Below the pieces are notes generated by a model that saw only the letters and a program-made list of their open reading frames with translations, did not search any database and had not been told where the DNA came from. Of a stretch of 64,000 nt of DNA, positions 47,423 through 64,000 are shown one piece after another (the stretch's first letter is position 1; every line of letters begins with the position of its first letter). The DNA comes from Daucus carota subsp. sativus (taxonomy: Eukaryota > Streptophyta > Magnoliopsida > Apiales > Apiaceae), in the NCBI RefSeq assembly GCF_001625215.2, contig NC_030381.2, forward strand, positions 50,305,214 through 50,369,213, in the 5' to 3' direction. The translations under genes were made by a program, and so were the position numbers.

Positions 47423-48278
47423 AATCCTGTCATCAATAAAATATGAAAAGCAACATTTCTAGCATTCATCAAATATATAAATATTAAATTTATAAAACTA
47501 CATAAGAACATTTATGTTCTTATTAATCTTGTCTTATATTAATATTTTAATTCACGACTTAAATATGGACGAAATAAGTATGTATATATTCACTACCTGG
47601 AATAACTTATGTGAATAATTATTTGAAAATGAATACATATAATTTTCCCCACATTTTGTTTGTTTATCTTGAGTTAAGGACTTGACATATATTTTAATAC
47701 TTTTATAAAATATAATATAATAAATTATTTTAAATTTTACTAAATTTTAATGTTTAAATAATTATAAAAAAAATTATAAAAATAAATTATAATAGAAGGA
47801 CCAATGCAGTACTGGTTTCTAATTAGTTGTCACATGACACCTAAACCCATCCAGCAGCTTTTTAATCAAATCTAACAACCGCTCTTTTGTTTTATCTGCT
47901 TATTACTTTAACTAAACACAAATTTTGTTGCTTTCCACATCATTTATGCAAATAAATTACTAGTACATCCTAGAAACAGATGTATCATAAATCATACATA
48001 TCATCTTATTTCCTGTGTTAACCAATGAAAAGTTGTAAATTTTTATATTTTACATATTATACATCTGGTTAGGTATGCAGTAGCTGCCATTAGATCATCA
48101 AACAAGAACATTTTTCTAAATTTCTTCAGCATTTTTATTATTATTTCAAGTTGGCAAGAATGACTTTTTACTATGTTTTTCCAAGTGGGGATTTAAACAT
48201 GTACCAAATTTCTTCATTCAACTTATTTTCTGGTCAATCATTCATCAACTTTGTATAATTTATTAAATTTGTGTTCTT

Positions 48279-48290
48279 GATATATAAGAG
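48279..48290 (+). promoter_or_regulatory. TATA-like box of receptor kinase 1
   Basis: GATATATAAGAG lies about 40 bases before the start codon of the first S-domain receptor kinase. The composition is right, but the distance would give a very short 5' leader. Confidence 0.4.
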
Positions 48291-48326
48291 TTGATATGCT
48301 CTGTGCTCTCTTGGTTGCTCTGAAAA

Positions 48327-51656
<3,330 letters not shown>

Positions 51657-53284
51657 CAAGGATTATGCTTGAATTCAGGGTGTATAATAGTAGGTGATTT
51701 TTTGACATGTTTACGAAAAATGTAGTGAATTTTCTTTCAATGATACAATTTGTATAGAACCAGGATATATTCTAGTTCAGTTCTGTACATGAATATCAGC
51801 AATCTGGGGGAAAAAAATCCAAAACCTTGTACTAGCAGTAACGCCAGATTTTTGGGCAAGAGATGTTTAATATTATATGTATATTTGTATTTTTCGGGTC
51901 TGGTTCTCTTGTTCTGTTGAGGTGTTACTGTAAAGGTGCTGAACTATATCTGCCAGTACCTATTTAATGGATTTTGCTTTTGTGCCCTGATTCGACAAAG
52001 CTATGGTTAGGAATTTTTTTTATGAAAAACCTTGATATTATATGACTAAGGTTGTTGAAGAGTCAATGAAGCCGGTGAGATGATTTGTATATTGGTGGCC
52101 TCAGAGAGTAGTCAAGCAAACTACTCCACTTTTTACTGGAACAAACTTTTCGAGTCACTGAGCACCTGGACCAGCTAGCTTGGTTTGGCTTCCATGACTT
52201 CTAGCATCTTTTACCTACTTCTTTGCGTGTTGTAATAATGTTAAGCTGAGTTTAGCACTTGACTGGCTCCTAGTGCTTGGTTCTTCTAATCGGACCACCA
52301 AACAGACTCCTAAATAAGCTACTTTCTTTCCTGATTTATTTCATCAAGGTTAAATGGATGTGTTTCATGGATCAGATCCTTGAAACAACGAGTTTCACAT
52401 GTCTTAATAGTTAATGCTCCTGTCCAGGTTTTCCTGGTCAGTTTGCTAGAGTAGATTGTTGAACCACAGAAGACTAATAAAATCACAGTTTCTTGCAATC
52501 TTACCTGTACTAAGTTTTTTTTTTTGTCATATTATCTGTACTAAGTTAATTGACAGTAAGATGTGGGAAATTGACCGAGTCGTGACGAATTACAGCACGT
52601 GAAGATGACAGATATATTGGAACGGCTTATGTATGCTGGATTGCTGGGGAAAGGATAGACATGCATGAACTTAGCTAAGGTCCAGTTGTGGCATATGCTG
52701 AGGCATCAAATTTTAGGCCAAACCAATTCATTTAATGCACAACTGTTTCAGGACTCAACATATGAGTATGCTGCTTTACGTATGCACAGCAAATTCAGAA
52801 TTTCGATTCCAAAATAAAAATAATTCATTAAATTATGAAGAATTGAAGATCAGCAGTGCTTCAAGGATTTCTCTGACGAATTTTGAGATTTTAAATAATT
52901 TCTTATTAAACTTTGTAATTTTGGTTAGTATTCCTGATTCCGCCATTAATAGTACAAAAATGGTATCCTGGAAAAAGATAAAGAAATTAGGTACTCAGTA
53001 TTAGATAAAGAAATTAATAGATTTTTTTGTTGCATGTAAAATTGTTTCAGAACTGGGATATATCATAACTGATAGTAATTCATACATATCCTATATTATT
53101 GAAGTGAATGGAGTTATGGAGATGAGAAACAGACAAATCTGCAGAGTCACCTATGACCAGAAGAAGAAACTAATTAATTGATGCCTATTCTATTGACTGC
53201 TTGCAACACAATAAAATTTCAAGTTCTAGGCTTCTATCAAGCAGGTGATAAATATGTGAGTTGGGTGTGTTTTGTGTTTTTCAA
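51657..53284. other. Spacer between receptor kinases 1 and 2
   Basis: This 1.6-kb stretch holds the 3' region of kinase 1 and the promoter of kinase 2. No further gene, MITE or clear repeat is seen; an 89-residue open frame at 52735-53004 is not recognisable. Confidence 0.6.
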
Positions 53285-56636
<3,352 letters not shown>

Positions 56637-57129
56637 GTTTCCAGTATTGTATTAAAATCCTTGTACATTATTACCACATGTATTGTAAATGTGCAGAAGG
56701 AAATTACCTTGTGTTCCCAAAATAAGAGTGTATTAATTTTATTTTTAATTTTTTTCAGGAACAGCATGTGTTTTTAATGCTTTCCTAACCCTTTCTATTA
56801 TTGGAATTTACTTATTGTACTGACTAGCTTCAAGTGGAGAGCCCTGTTGAACTGAATTGAGTTCAGAGCCTTCAGGCTAGCTCTAATGTGTAACTTTATT
56901 CTCTTGTCAGGATCGTGAAGCATGCGTATAATTCATTGAGGCATATATTTCTTTATTTTCGATTCAGGAAGAAAATATCATCATGTTTTTTATTTTTATT
57001 AATCATTTGAGCTGACAGACTAAACCAGATATCTTTACCTATGAACTGTACCTTTGTACAGAACATAGGACCCCTTACCCCATTTATACAAACACTGAAC
57101 ACAATGAAGGAAAATGATGAAATAGAAGT

Positions 57130-57590
57130 GATGGCTCGTAAACCCGCAGGCTTCAACCCGCAGGCTCCAAACCCGCAGGCCTTAAACCGTAGACCCGCAA
57201 ATCTGTAGACCCGTTAGCCTTCCTCCGACCTCCACCCCTAATCATCACCAAGGAAGCCGTAGGCTTGACCAAAGCAGGTGATTCAGCTACTTGTAAGCAC
57301 CCTGCTTACTAACTTTAAGCAGCTGGACACGTGGCAACAGCCCCGGGACCATGTCATCCCTAAAAAACTGGATTAACTTCCACCTGTAACATATAGCTTA
57401 TCCAAATCACTTACCTATGCACTAGACTAGCCAAGTCACCCCCTCTTTAAGCAGCCACCATAAGCAGTATAAATAGGAACTTCAAGACTCCAAAGAAGTT
57501 TTTAAGCACCATACACATGTCTAAAAAGAATATATCCATGACGGCTACGGACCCCTACTAAAATCCCTACGGCCATCAAGAAGCAACACA
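57130..57590 (+). mobile_element. Possible solo-LTR fossil (family unknown)
   Basis: A block of distinctly higher GC than its surroundings begins near TGATGGCTCG. It contains GGACACGTGGCAAC and CCCCGGGACC, a good TATA box (GTATAAATAGG, about 57468) and a short downstream leader, and fades out near AAGCAACA. That is the plan of an LTR promoter. No target duplication, primer site or coding domain was found. If it is an LTR relic, it is broken and of uncertain age. Confidence 0.3.
57139..57219 (+). repeat. Short tandem repeat of AAACCCGCAGGC
   Basis: Three near-identical 15-17 base units (AAACCCGCAGGCTTC, AACCCGCAGGCTCC, AAACCCGCAGGCCTT) are followed by two or three weaker ones (AGACCCGCAAATCTGT, AGACCCGTTAGCC). 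The array is unlike anything else in the window. Confidence 0.8.
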
Positions 57591-57760
57591 AAAAGTAATG
57601 ATTTTGGACACCAAGATATGCATAGCTATTTGATAATAGCATATGGATTACATGCAGTAGTTAATAATTCCAACAACAAAAATAATAACACAAAAGAGTA
57701 AATCATGCCAACTCTTTGTAGCATTTTTTTCAATATTACATTCACTACTCATAGATAACC

Positions 57761-60640
57761 TCAACGGGCTTCCATTACTGAAGTAGTTAAATTATTTACT
57801 GAACCAATTTCTGATGTTGCAGTGCCTGAGCTTTCCGATAGAGCAGTCCTTCCAGCAGCAAATGCAGGACGTCTAGGAGACTCAAGTTCCATATGTTTGT
57901 TGTTGAACATTGAAACAACATCGGACATAGAAGGTCTATCATCTGGACTTTCTTGAACACACAGAAGTCCAATTATTATGTACCTTAATGGCTTTGAAGA
58001 GGAACTAGGGACTTGCAATGTTGGATCTATCAGCTCTAGCATTTTGCCTCTTTCACATAAATTCCATACCTTGCAGGCAAAAAAAATTGGGTCATGACAT
58101 TTATAATGAACGCGGCCTAAGAAATAAATTCCCTCCCTAACAATGGATTTTGTTTTTATAGTCTATTTTGGGAAGAACGAAGAAGAAAACGTTAAGTTTG
58201 TGCTAAGGACTAAGGTTGTCAGGAACTTACATATCCAAGAAGATTGGTATAATCTGCAGAGAGCAGAAAACTATTGTTCTTTCTCCCACTCAGAATCTCC
58301 AGAAGCAAAACTCCAAAGGCAAATACATCAGATTTAACAGAAAAACGTCCTTCCATTGCATACTCGGGTGACATGTAACCGCTGGTTCGTCATTGAAAAT
58401 TGGTCAATAAAATTGGAGTCGTTAGGTAAATCATGTGATAGATATAGTATAGAAGTTCACTTACTAAGTCCCCACAATTCGAGTCGTATTGGCTTGAAAT
58501 TCATTCCCTCCAAATATTCTTGCCATGCCAAAATCTGAAATCTTTGGATTCATTTCAGCATCCAACAGTATGTTACTAGCCTTCAGATCTCTATGAATGA
58601 TCCGTATTCTGGAATACTGATGGAGATAAAGAAGTCCTTGTGCAATGCCTTCAATTATCTGTACGCGTGTATCCCAATTCAGTAGCGCCTTCTTCTTAGG
58701 ATCTGCCATATTTGTGCATTAGTGTGTGAAAGCGCATTTGTGTTTTGATGTCAGTAACACTTGAAAATTTATAATATTAGACGAAATAAGTTTAACTGAA
58801 TGTGCTGATCACTTACCAAAGAGTATAGAATCCAGACTTTTATTTGGCATATATTCATACACAAGTATCTTCTCATCTTTTTCAATGCAGCATCCCAGGA
58901 GCCTCACGAGGTTCCTGTGCTGGAGTTTGGCAATAAGAATTGTTTCATTTCTCAGCTCTTCCAATCCTTGTCCAGAATTTTGTGATAGTCTTTTAACTGC
59001 TACATACTGCCCATTTAGTAACTCTCCCTGCACAAACCAAATGATATTTTTGAATCGTTTAGGCCCTTTAACTCACAGGTCAAAAGTTTATATTGTTAAA
59101 TGTTTGTTCAGTGGAGTATTTTACAAATCATTTAAAACTACAAAATTTGCAATCTTGCAATACAAGGTCCAAAGATTCACAAAAAGTACAAATGAAAACT
59201 TCAATGAAAAAGAATGTAAAATTTGGTTTTCTGATAAAGATCACTGAAGATGCATATATGACTTGCTGATTTGTGCTAAATTTAATTTATAGACCGATTC
59301 TTATGGCTTATTTTTGTTATACTGGAAAGTGCTTACCTTGTAAACTGGTCCAAAACCACCCTCTCCAAGTTTGTTTGCAATAGAAAATTTGTTTGTCGCA
59401 TCAGATATGCTTGAAAATCTGAATTTAGGAAATTCAAGTTCTTTATTTGCTCCATCTTTCATGGAGTCTGCAGGGGCAATATGATCAGAATTCACCGAGC
59501 TGCTCACATCAAAGTCGTAGAATAACAAATTATGTTCTTGTTGCTCGGTTCCTGTTTGGAAAAAGGGAGATAAATTATATAGCCTGTAAAGAGGTTAATG
59601 CAAAAATTGTTAATATGAAGAATCAGTGACACTACTTTTTTACCTGTTGAGTTGAACTTTCCTCTTCTCCGAACTATAGTAAAGATACAAACTCCGAGGA
59701 GAAACAGTGGAATGATGACTGAAACTGGAATTATGAAATGGGAGCTACCCTTACTCTTGGAGAACGTCGTGCCTGTTCCATTATTGTCGACTACATATAA
59801 CTTCTCAAGCCAACTATTTTTGCTTTCTGACCATTTCAAGACTCTCATGACACCCGAAGGCGTTATTACTGCTCTTGTGAGGGTCGAGTCTCCAGAGGAA
59901 TCATATATCAAATAGTAGGAACGCTGATCAGAACCATACCTCAGACCTTTCATGCTTTTGACATTAAATTCAGGAGCAAAAGTGTAATTCTGTCCATTCC
60001 AACTTCCACTCCTCCACTTTGCTTGTGTCATATTAATCCACACAAAGAGTTCAAAATAGCTACTTGGATCCATCCCCAGTGAATAAATACCCGGAGCAGG
60101 ATCATCAGCACTTTTCCAACAAGTAAGCACTTGTATTCTCCTAGTACCCTTTTCCAACCAAAGTGTCTGGCCAGGCAGCCAATTATCCGTCGCGTAGTCA
60201 AAGCTCTGCCATACTACATCCTCCAACTCATCCCTCAACACCAAGTTTCCAGTATCAAGAAGTACTGCTTCTGTTGCATTCGATGTGCTGTTAACAAAAG
60301 AAGTCCTCCAAACAACACCTCGCGATGCATTGTACAACATTAAATTACCGCCAGAAAGCACCAAACTCGAATTATAATGAGAAGAGTTCACAATGGGCTT
60401 ATCTCTGTTGGCCACCCAAACTACAGTTTTCTCAGAGATGTTTCTGTACCATATACCAACATAGTACCTTGTCGAATTCCCCGGAGAAAAGAATCCCAGT
60501 TCAAATGTCCCGTTTTTAGATACTAATGTCTGGTCTGAAGACAATGACTTGTGTAATGAAAGTGAATCCATTCCATTCGAGAAGCTAAACGAGCAAAACA
60601 AGCAGCAAAGAATACCCAAATTCTCTAATTTCGTAACCAT
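57761..60640 (-). CDS. S-domain receptor-like kinase 3 lacking EGF and PAN modules, 706 aa, six exons
   Basis: Exons on the minus strand: 60640-59644, 59551-59337, 59027-58817, 58702-58465, 58381-58231 and 58069-57761; phases agree. It has a signal peptide at about 1-23. The lectin domain ([18 protein letters not shown]) is followed by the S-locus domain (RSGSWNGQ), which runs to WLEKLYV at residues 277-283. The frame then goes straight into a short Ser/Gly/Lys stretch and the membrane helix at 302-323, so the usual EGF-like and PAN modules (roughly 130-150 residues) are absent. The intron that normally precedes the membrane exon is absent too. The kinase is complete: GEGGFG at 395-400, K416, HRD 511-513, DFG 531-533. 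Loss of PAN, a dimerisation module in this family, may change ligand binding or partner choice. The frame is open throughout, so it may be a working variant rather than a pseudogene. Confidence 0.88.
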
Positions 60641-62610
60641 ATTTGTGAGACCTTAAAAAACTTAGAATGCAAATCTCATCAAATGGATTAAGAACTTAAT
60701 ATACATGATTAGCCAGTCATGCAAGACTTGTAAAATCTTTGGTCCTTAGTCTTCACACGTATCTTAAACTCGTACGTATTGAATAGAAAATTAATAAGAA
60801 CAAAATGCATGAATTTTCTTTCATTAAATCTTGTTCAGTAGTGTATGAAGCTGGAGTGTAGATATATGATTCAGTTGCAACTGATTATGACTTTGTACCT
60901 CTCAAGCTTTTACTGGCAATATAGTAGTCAGCTATAGTGCAAATTCGGTTTCGTGAAACTGAAACTTTTTTGGTTCTGGAAGCCAGAATTGGGCAGCTCC
61001 AATCATATTTAGTCTCGTGAAACTTTGAAAATAATTTCTTTGAAGTTGGGGGTAACTTATATGCAACCACACAATATTAAAAATCATAAGGAATATTGTA
61101 ATGTTAATTACCAACTCAAGTGTACGGGTTTGTGGTAAAAACTTATCCCTCATGGTCGAAGATTATTGAAGTTAAGTGTTCGCTAGTACAGGCAGTCCGA
61201 AGTAAAGTGCATCACGGAGTCACGGGTTGTTTGGACAAACTTAAAAAAAATAGATGAGAAGTGAAAAATAAATAAGTTAAATAAAATGTCCGTGTTATGA
61301 ATTAGACGATCCGTTATTACACATGAATTAGCTCCGCATATTCATTCCCAAATCGGGTATTTAATAAGAATTTTGTTCTTATCGATGTAGTTAGAGTATT
61401 AGAAAGTGATTTAAATTAATTAACTTTTTTTTTCTTCGGAACTAAGTGTCCGTTATCTTTTTTTTCTCTTGGAGGGTACGTGGCCTTGAAATATTAATTA
61501 TGTACTTCAGTTTTCTTTTCTTTTTGATAAAGTTTCTGAGACAAGAAAAAATAAAAATTATAAACAATAAATTATTTTCGCTATATAATTTGTATAACAA
61601 ATTCGGATTGTTCAATAATAATGCTCTGAGACTCGATCCACTTATGAGAACAACCGAACAAGTCTTCAGTTTTTATTTTTTATTTAATAAATGAATTTAA
61701 AAACATGTGGGTTTTGTTCATAAAAAAGTATTGAAATGACATGTAAGTTTAGGATATCATTTATCAGTCCCATCTGCTTGGCTAAAATTTGAAATGAGAA
61801 CGATTCTTTTGTCTAATGTTTGGTTTACGATACTGAGGAACAATAATCGTTTTTATATTTTCTCCTCCTAATTTATATTTCTACCTTCCATTTTTTTATT
61901 AATAATTTTTTTTGTCATTTCATAGTTCATACGTATATGAGAGAAATATAAAATATAATTTTACGACTTAATTTTTGAATAAAAATCTAAATTTCAACTT
62001 TTTATTAAAGAAAGATTAAAATAATATATGAAAAATGTATTTCACAGATCTTAAAATGTGCGTCATACCGTTTACTCAAATGTTAACAAACCCCTTTTAG
62101 CTAAATATCAAATTTATCAAATATCAAAACACCAAAATTTGATTATCATCTTATAATATTTTTTAAAAATAATAATTATTACAATAATATTATAAGATGA
62201 TTTATATTAAACAGAAGTGAGGGGCGATGTTTCATCTCTCAAATAACTCCAGCCTATATTCCTATTTTTTTTGAATTTTAAATATTAATGATAATTTTCT
62301 CTTATTTATTATATGTATTAATAATTTATAACTAAAACTCCTGTATGGTTGGAGGTGCTTTTAGAATGGGAGAACGAGTTTTATTCAAAAATAAAAATTT
62401 GAATATGCTCAATTATTCAACATATGTGACATCGATACATAAAAGTTAAGAGTATGATACGTACTCCAAATTTTGTCCGAATTGACATGATAAACAAATA
62501 AATTATTTTAATTGGATAATTTATGTGCACGTAAGTATCTTATTATTATTAATATATATAAAATCAGCCAAACATTACTAATTAAAATTTGAGAAAAAAA
62601 ATTGTAAATA

Positions 62611-62867
62611 CTCCCTCTGTTTCAAAGTACATGTCCACTTTAGAAAAAAAAATTGTTTCAAAATACTTGTCCACTTCAACTTTCGATGTAAATTTATATT
62701 TCAAAAATCAACTCTCCTTCATATATTTCAAATTTATATCCAAGATCAACCATATACCACATATTAGGTTCAATTAATGACTTAGTACACCTATTTTTTT
62801 TTAAAATTCATTTTTCTTAAACTATGTGATTTTTTGAAAGTGGACATGTAATTTGAAACGGAGGGAG
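62611..62867. mobile_element. Stowaway-type MITE (subfamily 5)
   Basis: Ends are CTCCCTCTGTTTC and GAAACGGAGGGAG. TA flanks the left side and CA the right, one base off a perfect duplication. The subterminal AAAGTACATGTCCACTTT pairs with AAAGTGGACATGTAATTT, so the inverted repeat extends about 35 bases. The element is 257 bp. Confidence 0.8.
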
Positions 62868-63228
62868 CAATAGTTTGTACCTAACATTTTTCAAAAATTA
62901 AATGCTAAAACTTCCTTTACATTGAAATCCCTGATCTTAAGAAGCATGGCAAACGATAAGTCGACGAGTCTAAATTAGTTAAGAATGACAATTAATAATA
63001 CAGTAATTATTACCACTAATGATCATAAGCATGACATCAACAAAATTAAGAAAGATACAGATGCACGTCTTGATTGGAAACTGACCCATGTGATTTGAGG
63101 AGTATATGACATTAAACTTCTTTTGTTGTACTCTTAAATTTGGTAGTTAAATCATTTTAATATCAATCCATACATTTTAGAATGTGAAAAGACATGGAGG
63201 GTTTAACAATCTGGTCAACTCCTTCCAC

Positions 63229-63236
63229 TATATAAA
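63229..63236 (+). promoter_or_regulatory. TATA box of the FQR1-type gene
   Basis: TATATAAA lies 76 bases before the start codon, within CCTTCCACTATATAAACTC. This is a textbook plant TATA box position, with a leader of about 45 bases. Confidence 0.6.
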
Positions 63237-63311
63237 CTCTGTCTTGCCCATCTTCCTTTGCATCTTATAATCCTTTGACTCTTCAGTTTAAGCAGATTGG
63301 TCTTTTTAACA

Positions 63312-63835
63312 ATGGCAACCAAAGTTTATATTGTGTAAGCTTTTTTTTCCCTCTGTTTTATCATTAATATATTATATACTTTAGCAGATTAGTTATGTAC
63401 TTGTTTCTTGATAGTTTCTTGCTGATTTAAATAAACACCTTTTGATTTAGATTTATCGTTAAATGTACATCAAACCTGTATAGATTCATTAATCATAACT
63501 TTCTAGATACCATTTGTTTAGAATGTCAATATTTTTATATTATATATGCAATGGACGGATGTAAATTGGTAAATTGTATGTCAGATGGGAAGATATGATA
63601 TATGTATCACACTAATTTGGAAATTGGAGTAATTTTTTTGTTTGTTTAGATTTTTTTAGGATATGTATTGCTTTTGAAACAGAGCATGTAAAATAAGTTT
63701 AGTATGAATCGAGATGATGACAAATGATGATATTGGTCTAGGTACTACTCTATGTATGGGCATGTCGCGAAGCTTGCAGAAGAGATTCTTAAGGGAGCTT
63801 CATCTGTTGAAGGAGTTGAGGCAAAACTGTGGCAG
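63312..63835 (+). CDS. FQR1: FQR1-type NAD(P)H:quinone oxidoreductase (WrbA/flavodoxin family), 5' part
   Basis: Only the first two exons are in the window: 63312-63334 (MATKVYIV) and 63742-63835, joined over a 407-base intron. The coding sequence continues past the right edge. The peptide VYIVYYSMYGHVAKLAEEI, then KGASSVEGVEAKLWQ, is the N-terminus of plant flavodoxin-like quinone reductases. YSMYGHV forms the phosphate-binding loop for FMN. These cytosolic or membrane-associated enzymes reduce quinones by two electrons, avoid semiquinone formation, and respond to auxin and oxidative stress. The very short first exon ending within the first strand is typical of the gene family. The third exon, expected to start VPETL, is not seen before position 64000. 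Whether this is FQR1 itself or a close paralogue cannot be decided. Confidence 0.85.
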
Positions 63836-64000
63836 GTATGTTACATTTAGATGAACTCTGTGCTTTATAATCTGTGTTATAAATATTTGTAATGTGTAGT
63901 CCTATTTGCAGTTTTATGTTTTTGTTGTAAGAAACTGAACTTATGTTCTATTTTAGGATTCCTTTACTACAGGTTCATGTATTTGAATTCTATTTCTAGT

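Larger units (their letters stand above)
46954..48326. other. Intergenic region upstream of receptor kinase 1
   Basis: No gene is recognised. Contents are a LINE 3' remnant ending near 47422, AT-rich DNA around 47640-47800 that may be a decayed MITE, and the promoter of the first receptor kinase. Confidence 0.55.
56637..57760. other. Convergent spacer between receptor kinases 2 and 3
   Basis: The 1.1-kb stretch between the stop codons of kinase 2 (+) and kinase 3 (-) contains no gene. It holds a GC-richer insertion-like block from about 57130 to 57590 with a short tandem repeat (57139-57219) and LTR-like features. Confidence 0.55.
60641..63311. other. Intergenic region between receptor kinase 3 and the FQR1-type gene
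   Basis: No gene is recognised. Contents are the divergent promoters of its two neighbours, a Stowaway-like MITE at 62611-62867 and AT-rich DNA around 61900-62100 that may be a decayed MITE. Open frames of 60-82 residues here have no recognisable product. Confidence 0.55.

Noticed and set aside
53261-53284. Upstream TTG start adding eight residues to receptor kinase 2
   Set aside because: A non-ATG start is not needed; the ATG at 53285 begins a good signal peptide.
63951-63999. Third exon of the FQR1-type gene near the right edge
   Set aside because: TTTACTACAG followed by GTTCATGTATTTG looks like an acceptor, but the translation does not match the expected VPETL sequence, so the exon probably lies beyond the window.

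Overview
The window is nuclear DNA from a flowering plant, almost certainly a eudicot. Evidence: AT-rich intergenic DNA, spliced genes with GT-AG introns, plant-only families (R2R3-MYB, BBX-type B-box, PB1, DUF4220/DUF594, S-domain receptor kinases), and plant transposons (Stowaway MITEs, a Helitron family, a Mutator-like foldback element). The species cannot be fixed from the sequence; an asterid is a guess only. There is no organelle, bacterial or CRISPR signal.

Layout from left to right. 1-5 kb: gene-free, with MITEs and a degenerate CTCGTTTA-rich repeat. 5.0-6.2 kb (+): intronless PB1-domain protein. 6.8-9.0 kb (-): intronless DUF4220/DUF594 membrane protein, tail-to-tail with it. 9-17 kb: repeats, including a Helitron with a Harbinger-type MITE nested inside it. 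17.3-19.5 kb (-): three-exon R2R3-MYB. 19.5-28.4 kb: the longest gene-free stretch, holding a SINE relic, an (AT)n tract, a 990-bp element with about 310-bp inverted arms and an 800-bp inverted-repeat element. 28.5-31.0 kb (-): five-exon PLAC8 protein. 31-33 kb: second Helitron. 33.3-36.0 kb (-): two-exon NOSIP/CSU1-type RING protein. 36-43 kb: A-tailed repeats, a small WD40-like gene fragment and MITEs. 43.0-43.5 kb (-): B-box protein. 43.5-48.3 kb: MITEs and a LINE tail. 48.3-60.6 kb: three G-type lectin S-domain receptor kinases (+, +, -). 63.3 kb to the end (+): the first two exons of an FQR1-type quinone reductase.

The genes do not form a pathway. The only functional grouping is the receptor-kinase cluster, whose three members share the kinase exon layout but differ in the extracellular part. 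The first is canonical. The second has an extra intron in the S-locus domain. The third lacks the EGF and PAN modules and the intron that normally precedes the membrane-spanning exon. I saw no clear sign of a wholly new system. The most informative items are this truncated receptor, the nested Helitron/MITE with a paralogous empty site, the two long inverted-repeat elements, and a B-box gene whose downstream exon-like tail is out of frame.

All exon boundaries were read by eye from splice consensus, phase and family conservation; none is backed by transcript data.
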